Shown here piece after piece: positions 22,169-32,397 of a stretch of DNA of 64,000 nucleotides (the first letter of the stretch is position 1; the number at the start of each line of letters is the position of its first letter). Under the pieces are notes generated by a model. That model ran no database searches and was not told where the DNA came from. It worked only from the letters and a program-made list of their open reading frames with translations. Position numbers and translations under genes: made by a program. Origin of the DNA: CAWCDJ01 sp963796675 (GTDB taxonomy: Bacteria; Acidobacteriota; Terriglobia; Bryobacterales; Bryobacteraceae); assembly GCA_963796675.1 (NCBI GenBank), contig CAWCMS010000020.1, forward strand, positions 682,001-746,000, in the 5' to 3' direction.

Positions 22169-24083
22169 AGCCGGCGGGATAGGTCGGCATTACGGGCCAG
22201 TCTTCGGGCCGCGGATTGTGTGTGATGCCGAGCGTGTACCACACCACGACATCGCGATTCTCGATCGGGCGGTCGGCGGAGGCCCACTTCGCAAGCCCAT
22301 CGGTGCCACGGCTCTGATAAGGGAATTCGCCCGCCGCGAATCGCTCGGACTCGCTATAGGGCGTGACCCAGACGTGCGCGTTCAGGAATCCGGCGCGTTT
22401 CCGCACCCACGAATCGGGCAGAAGGAAGGGCACCGAGTTTTCGCCCGGCAGGAGCGCATAGCCTACCGGCTGTCCGAGCGCGTTGCGGACGGAAGGGTTC
22501 GTCACGATCCAGCGGCGGCTGGTCTCGAGATTGATGCGCCGTTCGGCCTGAAGTTCGGTCTTGAGCGGCGTCTCCCGCATGACAAACGCGCCGCCGTACG
22601 GATTCTCTTTGCCCGCGGGCACTTGGGTGCTGTTCATTTCGAGCACCCGGTTGGCCTGGCCGTCGACATCCATATCCAGGCGGTAGCAGAAGAAATGCTG
22701 ATGGTGGACCGCCGCGAGATTCTTCGCCACGAGGTGGGCATGTTCCGCGCCGGCATGGTCCCGCACGCCCTTTACCGACATGATGCCGGTGAGCAGGACG
22801 CGCGATTCCAGAGTGCCGTCCTGGTGGAAGATCCACTCGAAGCCGTATTCGTAATTGCCGGCCTCAGTGAGGTAGGAGATCACCAGGTCGCGGGCGCGGC
22901 GGGTATTGTCGGCGTGCTTCCAGGCGATTCCGCCATCGAGCTCGTAGATGGCCACGGCGCCGCGGATGATGCGGGGCTCGCCGGTTTCGCTGGCGACCAC
23001 GGCGTCGTACACCTGGCAGTTGGTGGGGCAATCGGCGCCGGGCTTCAGAGAACTCGCGAGGATGCCGAGGCCGAGTTCACCTTCGTCGAACGTGTTGCGG
23101 AAGAACCAGGCGCCGCCAGGGTCGCCGTAGGGCACGGCCATTTCGGAGAGAGACCCGCGATAGAGCACGGGCCGGACGCGTCCGCCGTCTTCGTAGCCGA
23201 CGGTATAGAGCACCAGGCCCTCGCGCGGAGTCAGCGCGTAGCGGAAGTGCCACTTCTGCCAGCGGACCTCACCGTTATCAATGGTGTAGCCCGGCCCGGA
23301 GCGCTGCACGATTTCGAGCGGCGCGGGCGGCGGCTGAAGGGGGCGGTTGGAGCCGGCATCGAGATCGAAATTTTCGCGCGAGACCGGCGCGTTGCGGTCG
23401 GTATCCAGAAAGTCGAGGATCTGGCCGGTGCTGAGGTTGACGTGAGCCGCGATTCCCTCGACGGGATGCGCGAAGTAGTTCTCGCCCGCGCCGCCAAAAT
23501 AGGGCGTGACGCGGACGATGCGGCCGTGGTCTTCGCCCGGCAGTCCGAAATAGCCGGCGGGCCAGGCGACGGTGTAGACCTGGTTCGGATCGCGGATGCC
23601 GCGAGCCCGCAGGGCGCGATCCCAGCGCGGGTCGGAGCGCACGATGCCGTCGGCGATGGCGGAATCGCGTTCACCAACGGGCGGCTGCGCGCCGGGGACC
23701 TCCTTCCAGACGGCAAGCCGGTTAGCGGAAAGGTCGGCCACCGCTTCATACGTGCGGTTCGCCTGTTGATCGTAGATCACGGCGAAGGCGCGGCGGGGCA
23801 CCGACAAGTTTTTGAGCACGGCCTCTTTCGGGGGTTCGTCCAGCGCCAGGAAATTGAAGCGCGGCGAATTCGGAAGACGGCCCGAGGCCTTGAAGATTCG
23901 GACCGCGGCGCGGATCTCATCCGGGCTGAGGGGCGCCAGGGGGTTAGAGGCGGCCGAAGAGCTTGCCGCCAGCAGAGCGAGCAGGATAGTTGCGCGTAAC
24001 ACCTTCGGGCACCATCGTAACGCATCAGGCACGGCAGGGATCTCCGGCCGGCGTGAAAGATTAGTGCCCGATGGGCGTCCCAA
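22104..24083 (-). CDS. Secreted copper-containing primary amine oxidase
   Basis: Copper amine oxidases convert primary amines to aldehyde, ammonia and hydrogen peroxide using a topaquinone made from their own tyrosine. Counted from the TTG at 24083, Tyr411 in GNYEYGFEW is the cofactor precursor. Asp333 in FRNTFDEGELGLG is the catalytic base. His461 and His463 in HHQHFF are copper ligands, and a later histidine (ITHNPRPEDWP) is the likely third. A signal peptide (ATILLALLAASSSA) suggests export. A GTG at 24002 would start just before this signal and is a reasonable alternative. Confidence 0.92.
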   Translation of the reverse strand: MGRPSGTNLSRRPEIPAVPDALRWCPKVLRATILLALLAASSSAASNPLAPLSPDEIRAAVRIFKASGRLPNSPRFNFLALDEPPKEAVLKNLSVPRRAFAVIYDQQANRTYEAVADLSANRLAVWKEVPGAQPPVGERDSAIADGIVRSDPRWDRALRARGIRDPNQVYTVAWPAGYFGLPGEDHGRIVRVTPYFGGAGENYFAHPVEGIAAHVNLSTGQILDFLDTDRNAPVSRENFDLDAGSNRPLQPPPAPLEIVQRSGPGYTIDNGEVRWQKWHFRYALTPREGLVLYTVGYEDGGRVRPVLYRGSLSEMAVPYGDPGGAWFFRNTFDEGELGLGILASSLKPGADCPTNCQVYDAVVASETGEPRIIRGAVAIYELDGGIAWKHADNTRRARDLVISYLTEAGNYEYGFEWIFHQDGTLESRVLLTGIMSVKGVRDHAGAEHAHLVAKNLAAVHHQHFFCYRLDMDVDGQANRVLEMNSTQVPAGKENPYGGAFVMRETPLKTELQAERRINLETSRRWIVTNPSVRNALGQPVGYALLPGENSVPFLLPDSWVRKRAGFLNAHVWVTPYSESERFAAGEFPYQSRGTDGLAKWASADRPIENRDVVVWYTLGITHNPRPEDWPVMPTYPAGFKLVPWGFFSKNPVMDLPPVR

Positions 24084-24141
24084 ATCCCATGCCCAGGGTA
24101 TTCCAGTTCACCTTCCTGGCGCTTTATGCTCGCAATAGATC

Positions 24142-25416
24142 GTGGTTGCCGCACCCCATCCCGCGGAACTCGCGTCGGGCCGCGCCGGCCCCAGACGGGA
24201 TACCGACAGCCGTCAGCCGGAGCCGCTTGCGGCCGTACTGACCGGGCCGCCGGCATGGCAACGGTACGGCTATGCCTGCCTCAGCATTGTGGTGGCGGTC
24301 CTGGTGCGGGTGCTTCTGGACCGCGTCTTCCTTTATCACCATCCTTACGCAGCGTTTTACATCGCGGCACTGCTCTCGGCTTGGTACGGCGGCGTAGGGC
24401 CTGCGCTGGTTTCGGCGATGGGCGGTGCGGGGGCGATCGTGATGCTCGCATATGCGCCACCTTTTGTAGATCGCGCGGGGGCGGGCACACTGGTGGGGTT
24501 CGAGTTCTATTTCATCGTCTCGCTGACCGGCATCATCCTGCTCGAAGCACAGCGGCGCGCGGAGCTGAGATCGGCGCGCAACGCCGCGTTGCTGCAGAGG
24601 AAGATCACCGAACTCGAGGACGCGACCAACCGGCGGCTGCGCGCCGAAGGCGACGCTCGCGAGGCACGGGAGCGCTTGCACGAAGCACAGAGGATGGAGA
24701 GCATCGGCCTCCTCGCCGGAGGCATCGCCCACGATTTCAATAACCTGCTGACCGGTATCCTGGGCAGCGCCAGCATGGCGCTCGATATGGTCCCGGCGGA
24801 GGGCCCGGCGCATCGCATGCTGGATATCGTCCTGTCGAGCGCGAGCCGCGCGGCACAATTGACCAGCCAGTTGCTGGCTTATGCCGGCAAAGGCGCGTAC
24901 GTGACCGATTTCGTGGACCTCTCGGAACTGGCGAGAGAGGCCGGTGATGCGGTGCGCCCATCCCTTTCTCCGTTCACCGAACTGCGGCTTGAATTGCGGG
25001 CCGAACTGCCGGAACTCCGCGCCGACCCCTCGCAGATCCGCCAACTCGTAACGAACCTGATCGAAAACTCGGTGGAAGCGATCGGCGAGGAGCCGCACGG
25101 CATCATCACGCTGCGGACCGACGTTCTGCGCGTGGAAGAGCCGCGACTCTACGCCGCGGCGGCAGCCGGCGAGATTTCGCAGGGCGTCTACGCGGTGTTA
25201 CAGGTGGAAGACAACGGCGAGGGGATCGATGCCGCGATATTGCCGAAGATCTTTGACCCCTTCGTGACCACCCGGTTCACGGGACGCGGGCTAGGGCTGG
25301 CGGCCGTTTCCGGCATTGTGCGCTCGCTGAGCGGCGCGGTCCTGGTTTCGAGTAAGCCCCGACGAGGCTCGCTGTTTTCGGTGCTGCTTCCGGTGCGGGA
25401 AGATAGCCGCCGGTAA
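24142..25416 (+). CDS. Membrane sensor histidine kinase with DUF4118-like region
   Basis: The GTG start lies 58 bp from the divergent amine oxidase start. Residues about 42-135 hold several membrane helices resembling the DUF4118 region of KdpD-type kinases (FYIAALLSAWYGGVGPAL). A coiled linker follows, then the H-box GGIAHDFNNLLTGILG with His197. The N-box is LVTNLIENSVEAIGE and the G-boxes are VEDNGEGIDAAILP and GRGLGLAAV. It therefore autophosphorylates on histidine. There is no receiver domain and no response regulator beside it, so it is an orphan kinase. Confidence 0.9.
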   Translation: MVAAPHPAELASGRAGPRRDTDSRQPEPLAAVLTGPPAWQRYGYACLSIVVAVLVRVLLDRVFLYHHPYAAFYIAALLSAWYGGVGPALVSAMGGAGAIVMLAYAPPFVDRAGAGTLVGFEFYFIVSLTGIILLEAQRRAELRSARNAALLQRKITELEDATNRRLRAEGDAREARERLHEAQRMESIGLLAGGIAHDFNNLLTGILGSASMALDMVPAEGPAHRMLDIVLSSASRAAQLTSQLLAYAGKGAYVTDFVDLSELAREAGDAVRPSLSPFTELRLELRAELPELRADPSQIRQLVTNLIENSVEAIGEEPHGIITLRTDVLRVEEPRLYAAAAAGEISQGVYAVLQVEDNGEGIDAAILPKIFDPFVTTRFTGRGLGLAAVSGIVRSLSGAVLVSSKPRRGSLFSVLLPVREDSRR

Positions 25417-25485
25417 AGGCCTAGGGGGCGTTTGACATTGGTGGCGCTCTCACGATAACAAAGGTGGTGAGGTTCACCGCCTGAT

Positions 25486-27011
25486 ATGTCCGACCACGAA
25501 GTTTCGAGACGCCACTTCTTCTTTGGAACGCTGCTCGCCGGAGCCGTGCCGAGTGCCGGCTACGGCAGCGTGCCCTCGCTCCGCGCCCTCGGCTACAAGC
25601 CTTTCTACGACAAGCTGAACGTTGCCGCGATCGGCTGCGGCGGTCAGGGTGGCGTAGACCTGGTCGACGCGGCTCGCACCGAAAATATCGTCGCCCTCTG
25701 CGATGTGGACGAAAAACGAGCCGCGGGGAATTTCCGGCGCTTCGAAAAGCAGCCGAAGTACAAAGATTTCCGCGTAATGCTGGATAAAGAGGGCAAGAAC
25801 ATCGATGCCTGCACCATCGGAATTCCGGATTTCATGCATGCCACGGTGGCCCTCGCCTGCATGGAGCGCGGCAAGCACGTCTATTGCGAGAAGCCGCTGA
25901 CCCGCACCCCCTGGGAGGCGCGTCTGCTGCTCGAAGCGGCGCAGAAATACAAGGTCGCGACGCAGATGGGCAACCAGGGCTTCTCGCACGAATGCAATCG
26001 CGTGGCGGCGGAGATCGTCTGGTCTGGCGCCATCGGCGATGTGATCGAAGCGCACGTCTCGACAACGCCCGGAACGCATCCGACGGGCATGGAAACGCTG
26101 CCGCCCGAAGCCGCGATTCCGTCGACGCTCGCCTGGCAGGACTGGCTGGGCGGCGCGGCCGAACGGCCATTTAGCGAATATTACGTGCCGTACAACTGGC
26201 GCGGCTTCCTCGATTTCGGCACGGGACAGATCGGCAACTGGGCCACCCATACGGCCGGACCGGTGCAAACGGCCCTGATGCTGGGCGCCCCCACCAGCGT
26301 GGAATGCATCCGGCAGGATGGCCGCGGCAAGATCACCTATTCCGAACCGCGGCACCGTGCAGCTCGACTTCCCCGCGCGCGGCGAAATGCCCGCGGTGAA
26401 GGTGTTCTATCACGATTCGGCCCGCTCCACCGACCCCGAGGTGTTCCACGTTCCGGGAATGGAGAACGAAGTGATCCTGCCGCCCTCCGACAACCTGGCG
26501 GATAAGGGCGCGGGTCACTGCACGGCCGCGGCCCGCGGCCAGCGGCGCACCGCGGCCTCCGCGTCCCGCGAATGCTCCGCGGATGGGAGCCGGCGGCCCG
26601 GGAGTTCGCGTCTTCGGCGACCCTCAGACTCCGGCGCAGCGCGGCATCCTGACGGGCAACGGCGCGGTCTTCATCGGCACCAAGGGGATCATGGCGACGT
26701 GCAATCGCGGCGAAGGCGTCTGGCTGCTGCCCTCCGCGCGCTGGGCTGAGTACGTGCTGCCGCCGCAGATCCTGACCCGGTCTCCCGGCCACATGCTCGA
26801 TTGGGTCCGCGCCTGCAAAGGCGGCGACGCGGGCTGTTCGGATTTCCGAATTACCGCTCCTTATGCGGAGTGGCTGGCGCTGGCCGCCATCGCCCTGCGA
26901 ATCCCCGGGAAGCTCGAATGGGACGCGAAGAACCTGCGCATCACCAACAACGCACAGGCCAATGAGCTGGTGAAGCCGGTGTTCCGCAAGGGTTGGGAAC
27001 TGAAGGTGTAG
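25486..27011 (+). CDS. Tat-exported Gfo/Idh/MocA family oxidoreductase, two frameshifts
   Basis: The protein begins with a Tat-type signal (SRRHFFFGTLLAGAV), then a Rossmann domain (LNVAAIGCGGQGGVDLV, IVALCDVDEKRA, ACTIGIPDFMHATVAL, GKHVYCEKPLTRTPWEARLL). The family sequence moves to a second frame after KITY near 26340-26341 (resuming PNRGTVQLDFPARGEM) and to a third near 26506-26508 (leading to VRVFGDPQTPAQRGILTGNG...FRKGWELKV). Removing one base at each point gives 507 residues. This clade of NAD(P)-binding sugar or inositol dehydrogenase-like proteins is expanded in acidobacteria and planctomycetes. Substrate unknown. Confidence 0.85.
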
Positions 27012-27081
27012 GAGGCCGTCACTCCGGCTCCCTTCCCACATTGCGGCACAAGCGCCATTTACGCTTTGATGGAAGGGAGCT

Positions 27082-28174
27082 ATGTCTACTCAAACGCTTT
27101 CTTCCTCCTCTTCATCTGCTCAACCCGCCGCGGCCCGAGCCTATGCCGCACAATCCAGTACTTCGCCGCTCGCGCCGTTTGGCATCGCGCGGCGAGTGCC
27201 CACTGCCGATGACGTGGCCATCGAGATCCTATACTGCGGCGTGTGCCATTCGGACCTGCACCAGGCGCGGAACGAATGGGCAAACACCGTCTACCCGGTC
27301 GTGCCCGGGCATGAGATCGTGGGGCGCGTTACGGCGGTCGGCGCGAACGTCACGAAATTTCAGGTGGGCGACCTGGCAGCGGTCGGCTGCATGGTGGATT
27401 CGTGCCGCGTCTGTCCGAGCTGCCGGGAGGGTCTGGAACAGTTCTGCGAAAAGTTCCCGATCCTCACGTATAACGGCGAAGACAAGCACCTGGGCGGCAT
27501 GACGTATGGCGGCTATTCGGAAAGCGTCGTGGTGGATCAGGCGTACACGCTCAAGGTAGCGAAGAGTCTGAACCTGGCGGCCGCGGCTCCGCTGCTGTGC
27601 GCCGGCATCACCACGTATTCGCCGATGCGGCATTGGAAGGTAGGACCGGGCCAGAAGGTGGGGATCGTCGGGCTCGGCGGCCTCGGTCACATGGCGCTCA
27701 AATTCGCGCATGCATTCGGAGCACACGTGGTGCTCTTCACGACGTCGCCCGGCAAGGCGGAAGATGCGAAGCGTCTCGGCGCTGACGAAGTGGTGATCTC
27801 GAAAGATGCGAACCAGATGGCGAAACATGCGAGCAGCTTCGATTTCATCCTGGATGCAGTGGCAGCCGAGCACGATCTGAATGCCTACCTCGACGATGCT
27901 GAAGCGGGACGGCACGCTCACGATGGTGGGAGCGCCGGAGAAGCCGCTGCCCATCAACGTGTTCCACATGCTGCTGGGGCGCCGGCAGTTCGCCGGATCG
28001 CTGATCGGCGGGATCGCGGAGACCCAGGAGATGCTCGATTTCTGCGCGGAGAAGGGCATTGCGGCCGACATCGAGATGATCGCGATCCAGCAGATCAACG
28101 AGGCGTACGAACGGCTCCTGAAGAGCGACGTGAAGTATCGCTTCGTGATCGATATGGCGTCTTTGAAGGGGTAA
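27082..28174 (+). CDS. Zinc-dependent NAD(P) alcohol dehydrogenase (CAD/YahK-like), frameshifted
   Basis: The product matches cinnamyl-alcohol-dehydrogenase-like enzymes. Catalytic-zinc residues lie in CGVCHSDLHQ and VPGHEIVGRV. Structural-zinc cysteines lie in CMVDSCRVCPSCREGLEQFC and the nucleotide site is GLGGLGHMALKFA. The frame changes at 27889-27893: the first frame gives HDLNAYLDD, and the family sequence resumes as TMLKRDGTLTMVGAPEKP and ends VIDMASLKG. Removing one base gives 363 residues, the usual length. It probably reduces aldehydes with NADPH. The upstream Gfo/Idh gene is 70 bp away. Confidence 0.88.
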
Positions 28175-28194
28175 TTCCGGGCTGTGGGATGACA

Positions 28195-28279
28195 GTGGGG
28201 CAGGTTTCAACCTGCATCGGGCTTTAGCCCAATTGCCGGAGGCGGGCTGAAGCCCGCCGCAGGATGAATCCTACCCCAC
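28195..28279. repeat. REP-like cluster of palindromes
   Basis: Four short inverted repeats are nested in 85 bp after the alcohol dehydrogenase stop: GCAGGTT/AACCTGC (28200-28215), GGGCT/AGCCC (28219-28230), GGCGGGCT/AGCCCGCC (28241-28258) and AGGAT/ATCCT (28261-28272). Outer GTGGGG (28195-28200) pairs with CCCCAC (28274-28279). The whole could fold into a cruciform RNA or DNA structure. It resembles intergenic REP-type elements of large acidobacterial genomes and may also act as a bidirectional terminator between the convergent genes. Confidence 0.7.
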
Positions 28280-28292
28280 AAGGACTCGTCGC

Positions 28293-31200
28293 CTACCCTA
28301 CGGCCGGCAGAACCATGCCGCTGCGGCGGACGGCGCGGAGCAACTCCAGCGCTTCGGGGAGCGCGAACTGCTCGCCGACGAAGGCGGCGACGAAACGGCC
28401 GCCGCGGATTTCGCCGCGGGATTCCATGCGGCGCAGGACTGTCAGGAGCTCGCGCCAGGTGGGGGCCAGGGGTTCGCGCACGGCTTCATCGCGGAACACC
28501 ACGCCCCAGCGCGCCAAGAGTTGACGCGCGAAAGGCTCGGCATTTCCTTCCGGCGAGACGGGTGTGTGGCGCAGCAGCGCCCAGCGCCCGGGCGCATGGC
28601 GCGGACGCGCGGTGCGGCCCTTGCCTTCGCCGCGGCGCCGCTTCGGATCGAGCAGCGACCGCAAATTCTCGAAGCCGTCGGCGGTGACCAGGCCGGCGGT
28701 CACCAACTCCCAGAGCGCATCCTCGACTTCGCTGGGCAGCCGGCCGGTGGCGTGCGTCAGGTCGGAGAAGAACGAGGCGCCGCGTACTTCCAGAATGCCG
28801 AGCACTTCGCGCGCCGGGTGCGAGAGCGAATCGCGCGGGGAAGGCTCGGGCGTGGCGAGCAGCCAGTGTGCGTCCTCGCGCAGGAAAACCGCGAGCGGCG
28901 CAACGCGCGTGGGCCGCACACGGCGATGCGCGCCCTCTTCGGGTTCGCGCTCGAAAGCGGGATGCGGGGAAAGCCGGCCCCAGCTCACTTCGCCCGAAAG
29001 GCAGAGCTGATCGAGATACTCCGGCTTGTAGTTCGCGATGCGCCGCGGCAGCACTTCCGATTCCCACGCGGCGGCCGGATGCTCGCTGCCCTGCAACTGT
29101 CGAACGATCTGCAGCGTGCCATCCACGCCGTGAAGCTGCGTGCCTTCGGCGAGATGCTGCCAGCGATCGACGAATGCGTAAAATTCGGAGGTCGTGACCG
29201 GCTCGATCTCGCGGCGGAGCCGTCCGATGGTGAGCCGGTGGATGCGCGCCAGCAGGCGGCGGTGGCACCATTCGACGTCGGTCGCGGCGGCAGTGAAATG
29301 GCCGCGCAGGATCTGGCCCTCGGCTTCCAGTTGCGCAAGCGCCTGATCGACCACGTCACGCGGCATGGCCAGCTCTTCCGAATAAGAGGCTGCGGTGCGC
29401 GGCCCGGAACATTCGAACCATCCGCGCAGGATTTCGGCCGCGCACGCTTCGAGAGATTCGGGAATCACGCGCGTCGTGGCGGGCACGGGAATCGGCGGAT
29501 CGGGGACGGCATCGGGGTAGGCGCGAAGCACCAGCGTGAGGCGCTCGGCGGGGACCCAGAAGGAACGCCCGGCGATGCGGACGATGGTGGCGCGGTGCGA
29601 TGCGGCCAATTCGTCGAAAAGGCGGGCGACTTCGCCGCCTGTGCAGGCCAGGAGGCCTACACCACATAAGGCTTCGTGCAATTCATCGGCATCGCGCAGC
29701 GGAGGCACGACTTCGGAAGCTACCTGGCGATGGCTTCGGGGTCGAGCGCGCCTGCGCCTTCGGCGTAATCAGCAGGCAGGGTGCGGCGCATCTGCACGGC
29801 GCGCGTGCGGCGCTCTTCGAGCGGCGCATCATCCAGATAGGCGTACGGATTGGAGTTGAGGATCTCGTGCGAGAACGGCGACGGCTCCGGCGTATCGATG
29901 GCAACGGTGCGGATGCGACCGTCATGGATCGCTTCCAGCACGGATTGGAGGCCTTCGAGATCCATGGCCTCATGCAGGCAGTTGTCGATGGTCTCGCTCA
30001 CCAGCGGATGGTCGGGAATGCGGACCTCGCCCGTAAGATTCTCGGGGCAGGCAGCCTGGTCGGGGAAGACCGCGGCCATCAGATCGTCGGCGCGCATGCG
30101 CTGGATGGGCGGCGGGACTTTGCGCCCGCCGAGATAGCGCGGAATCGCCAGCGCGCGCGAAGCGTTCCAGCGCCAGCGGGCGGTGAACATCGGCGCGGGA
30201 AGCAGGGCCTGCGTGAGCACTTCCTCCACCGTGGCGGGCCGCAGAAATTCGAACACGATTTCGAGCGGGAACGAATGCTGCTCGCCGAGCGAGATGACGA
30301 TGCCGTTATCGGTGGCCGCGGCCTGCAGCTCGAAATTGAACGACCGGCAGAAGCGTTTGCGCAGCGCCAGGCCCCAGGCGCGATTGATGCGCGCGCCGAA
30401 CGGAGCGTGGATCACGAGCTGCATGCCGCCGCCTTCATCGAAGAAGCGTTCGGCGACCACGCGCTCCGTGGTCGGCATGGCTCCGAGTGCGGCGCCCCCG
30501 GCCTGAATATATTCGAGCGCCTGCTCGTCGCCGGCGCGATCGAGCCCGCACTCTCCGGCGAGCGCCGGCAGGTCTTCGCGCAGACGGGCCACTTCGCGCG
30601 AAAGCTCCTGGGTGCGGCCGGGAGCTTCGCCGCGCCAGAACGGGATGCCGGGCGCCGCGCCCTGGGCATCTTCCACGCGCACGCGGCCCGCCTCCACGCG
30701 GCGGATGCGCCAGGAGGTGGTGCCGAGCAGGAAGACATCGCCCGCCATGCTCTCCACCGCGAAATCCTCGTCCACGGTGCCGACGGTGATGCCTTCGGGC
30801 TCCGCGACCACCAGGTACTGCGACGTATCCGGAATGGCGCCGCCGGAAGTGATGGCGGTCAGCCGCGCACCGCGGCGACCGCGAACGCGCCGGTTGACGG
30901 CGTCGCGATGCAGATAGGCGCCGGCGCGTCCGCGCGAGGTGGAGATGCCTTCTGAGAGCATGTCGAGCACCTGGTCGAACTCGGTGCGCGGCAGCGTGCG
31001 GTAGGGCCAGGCACGGCGGACCAGGTCGAACAGTTCGTCTTCGCCGAACTCCTCGGCGGCACAGGCGGCCACGATCTGCTGAGCCAGAATGTCGAGCGCG
31101 TTGAGCGGAATTTCGAGGCGGTCGAGCTCGCCGCGGTGGATGGCGCGGACCAGCGCGGCGCATTCGATCAGCTCATCGCGCGTGGTGGCGAAGAGGCGGC

Positions 31201-32308
31201 CCTTGGGCAGCGCGCCAACCCAGTGTCCCGCCCGGCCGATGCGCTGCAGCGCGACGGCGATGGAACGCGGCGAGCCGATCTGGCAGACCAGGTCGACCGT
31301 GCCGATATCGATGCCGAGTTCGAGCGAGGCAGTGGCGACCACCGCGCGAAGTTCGCCCCGCTTCAGGCGCGATTCGGCGTCCAGCCGGAGCTTGCGGGAG
31401 AGGCTTCCATGATGCGGCAGGACGGCGTCGTCGCCCAGGCGTTCGGCGAGATGGTGCGCCACGCGTTCGGAAAGCCGGCGCGTATTCACGAAGACCAGGG
31501 TGGTGCGGTTCTGGCGGATCAGTTCGGCCAGGCGGTCGTAGATCTCGCCCCACATTTCGTTCGTGGCTACGGACCCCAGTTCGTCCTTGGGCACTTCGAC
31601 TGCCAGTTCCATCTCGCGGCGATGGCCGACGTTGACGATGCGGGCGGTATCGCTGAGGAATGCGGCGACATCCTCGATGGGCTTCACCGTGGCGGAGAGA
31701 CCGATGCGCTGCGGCTTGCGCCCGCCGTTCTGTTCCACCAGGCGATCGAGCCGCGCGAGCGTCAGGGCCAGGTGCGAGCCCCGCTTATCGTCCGCCACCG
31801 CGTGGATCTCGTCGACGATCACGGTGCGGACATGCCCGAGCATTTCTCGCGGCCCGGCGGCGGTCAGCAGGATGTAGAGCGATTCGGGCGTGGTCACCAG
31901 GATGTGCGGCCGTTCGCGAGTCATCTTCTGGCGCTCCCACTGCGGCGTGTCGCCTGTGCGGAGCGCGGTGCGGATGGGCGCAAGTTCCACGCCGCGGCTG
32001 CGGGCGAGCGCCGCGATTTCGGCCAGCGGGACTTCCAGATTCTTGTGAACGTCGTTACTGAGCGCTTTGAGGGGCGAGACGTAAACGACTTCGGTGCTGT
32101 CGGGCAGGGGGCCGAGGCGGGCGCGGCGCACCAGTGCGTCGATGGCGGTGAGGAATGCCGCGAGCGTCTTGCCGGAACCGGTGGGCGCGGAGATCAGGAT
32201 GTCGCTGCCCTCGCGGATCAGGGGCCAGCCTTGGACCTGGGGTTCGGTAGGCGCGCCAAAACGCGATGCGAACCATTCGGCAACGAGGGGATCAAACGGC
32301 GAAAGCAC
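28293..32308 (-). CDS. lhr: Lhr-family ATP-dependent DNA helicase, frameshifted
   Basis: Two adjacent frames form one Lhr-type superfamily-2 helicase. The upstream part (GTG at 32308) has Walker A APTGSGKTLAAF, DEIH in VIVDEIHAVADD, SATVKP, and the RecA2 motifs TASLELGIDIG and LQRIGRAGH, followed by the winged-helix and Lhr core regions. It stops at 29720 after ALDPEAIAR. The Lhr C-terminal domain continues in another frame with VPPLRDADELHEAL down to 28293. Adding one base near 29726-29727 fuses them into 1338 residues, close to bacterial Lhr length. Lhr unwinds DNA and DNA:RNA hybrids in repair. A natural two-gene split cannot be excluded. Confidence 0.88.
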
Positions 32309-32397
32309 AGCTTTTCTCTATGTTACCGCGCGGCGACCCTGGGGTGGGCTCATGATACAATTCGGGAGAAATCACTCTCAGTTGAGGTTTGCCCATC

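Noticed and set aside
22218..23999. 593-codon frame opposite the amine oxidase
   Set aside because: The amine oxidase has all catalytic motifs; the antisense frame has none.
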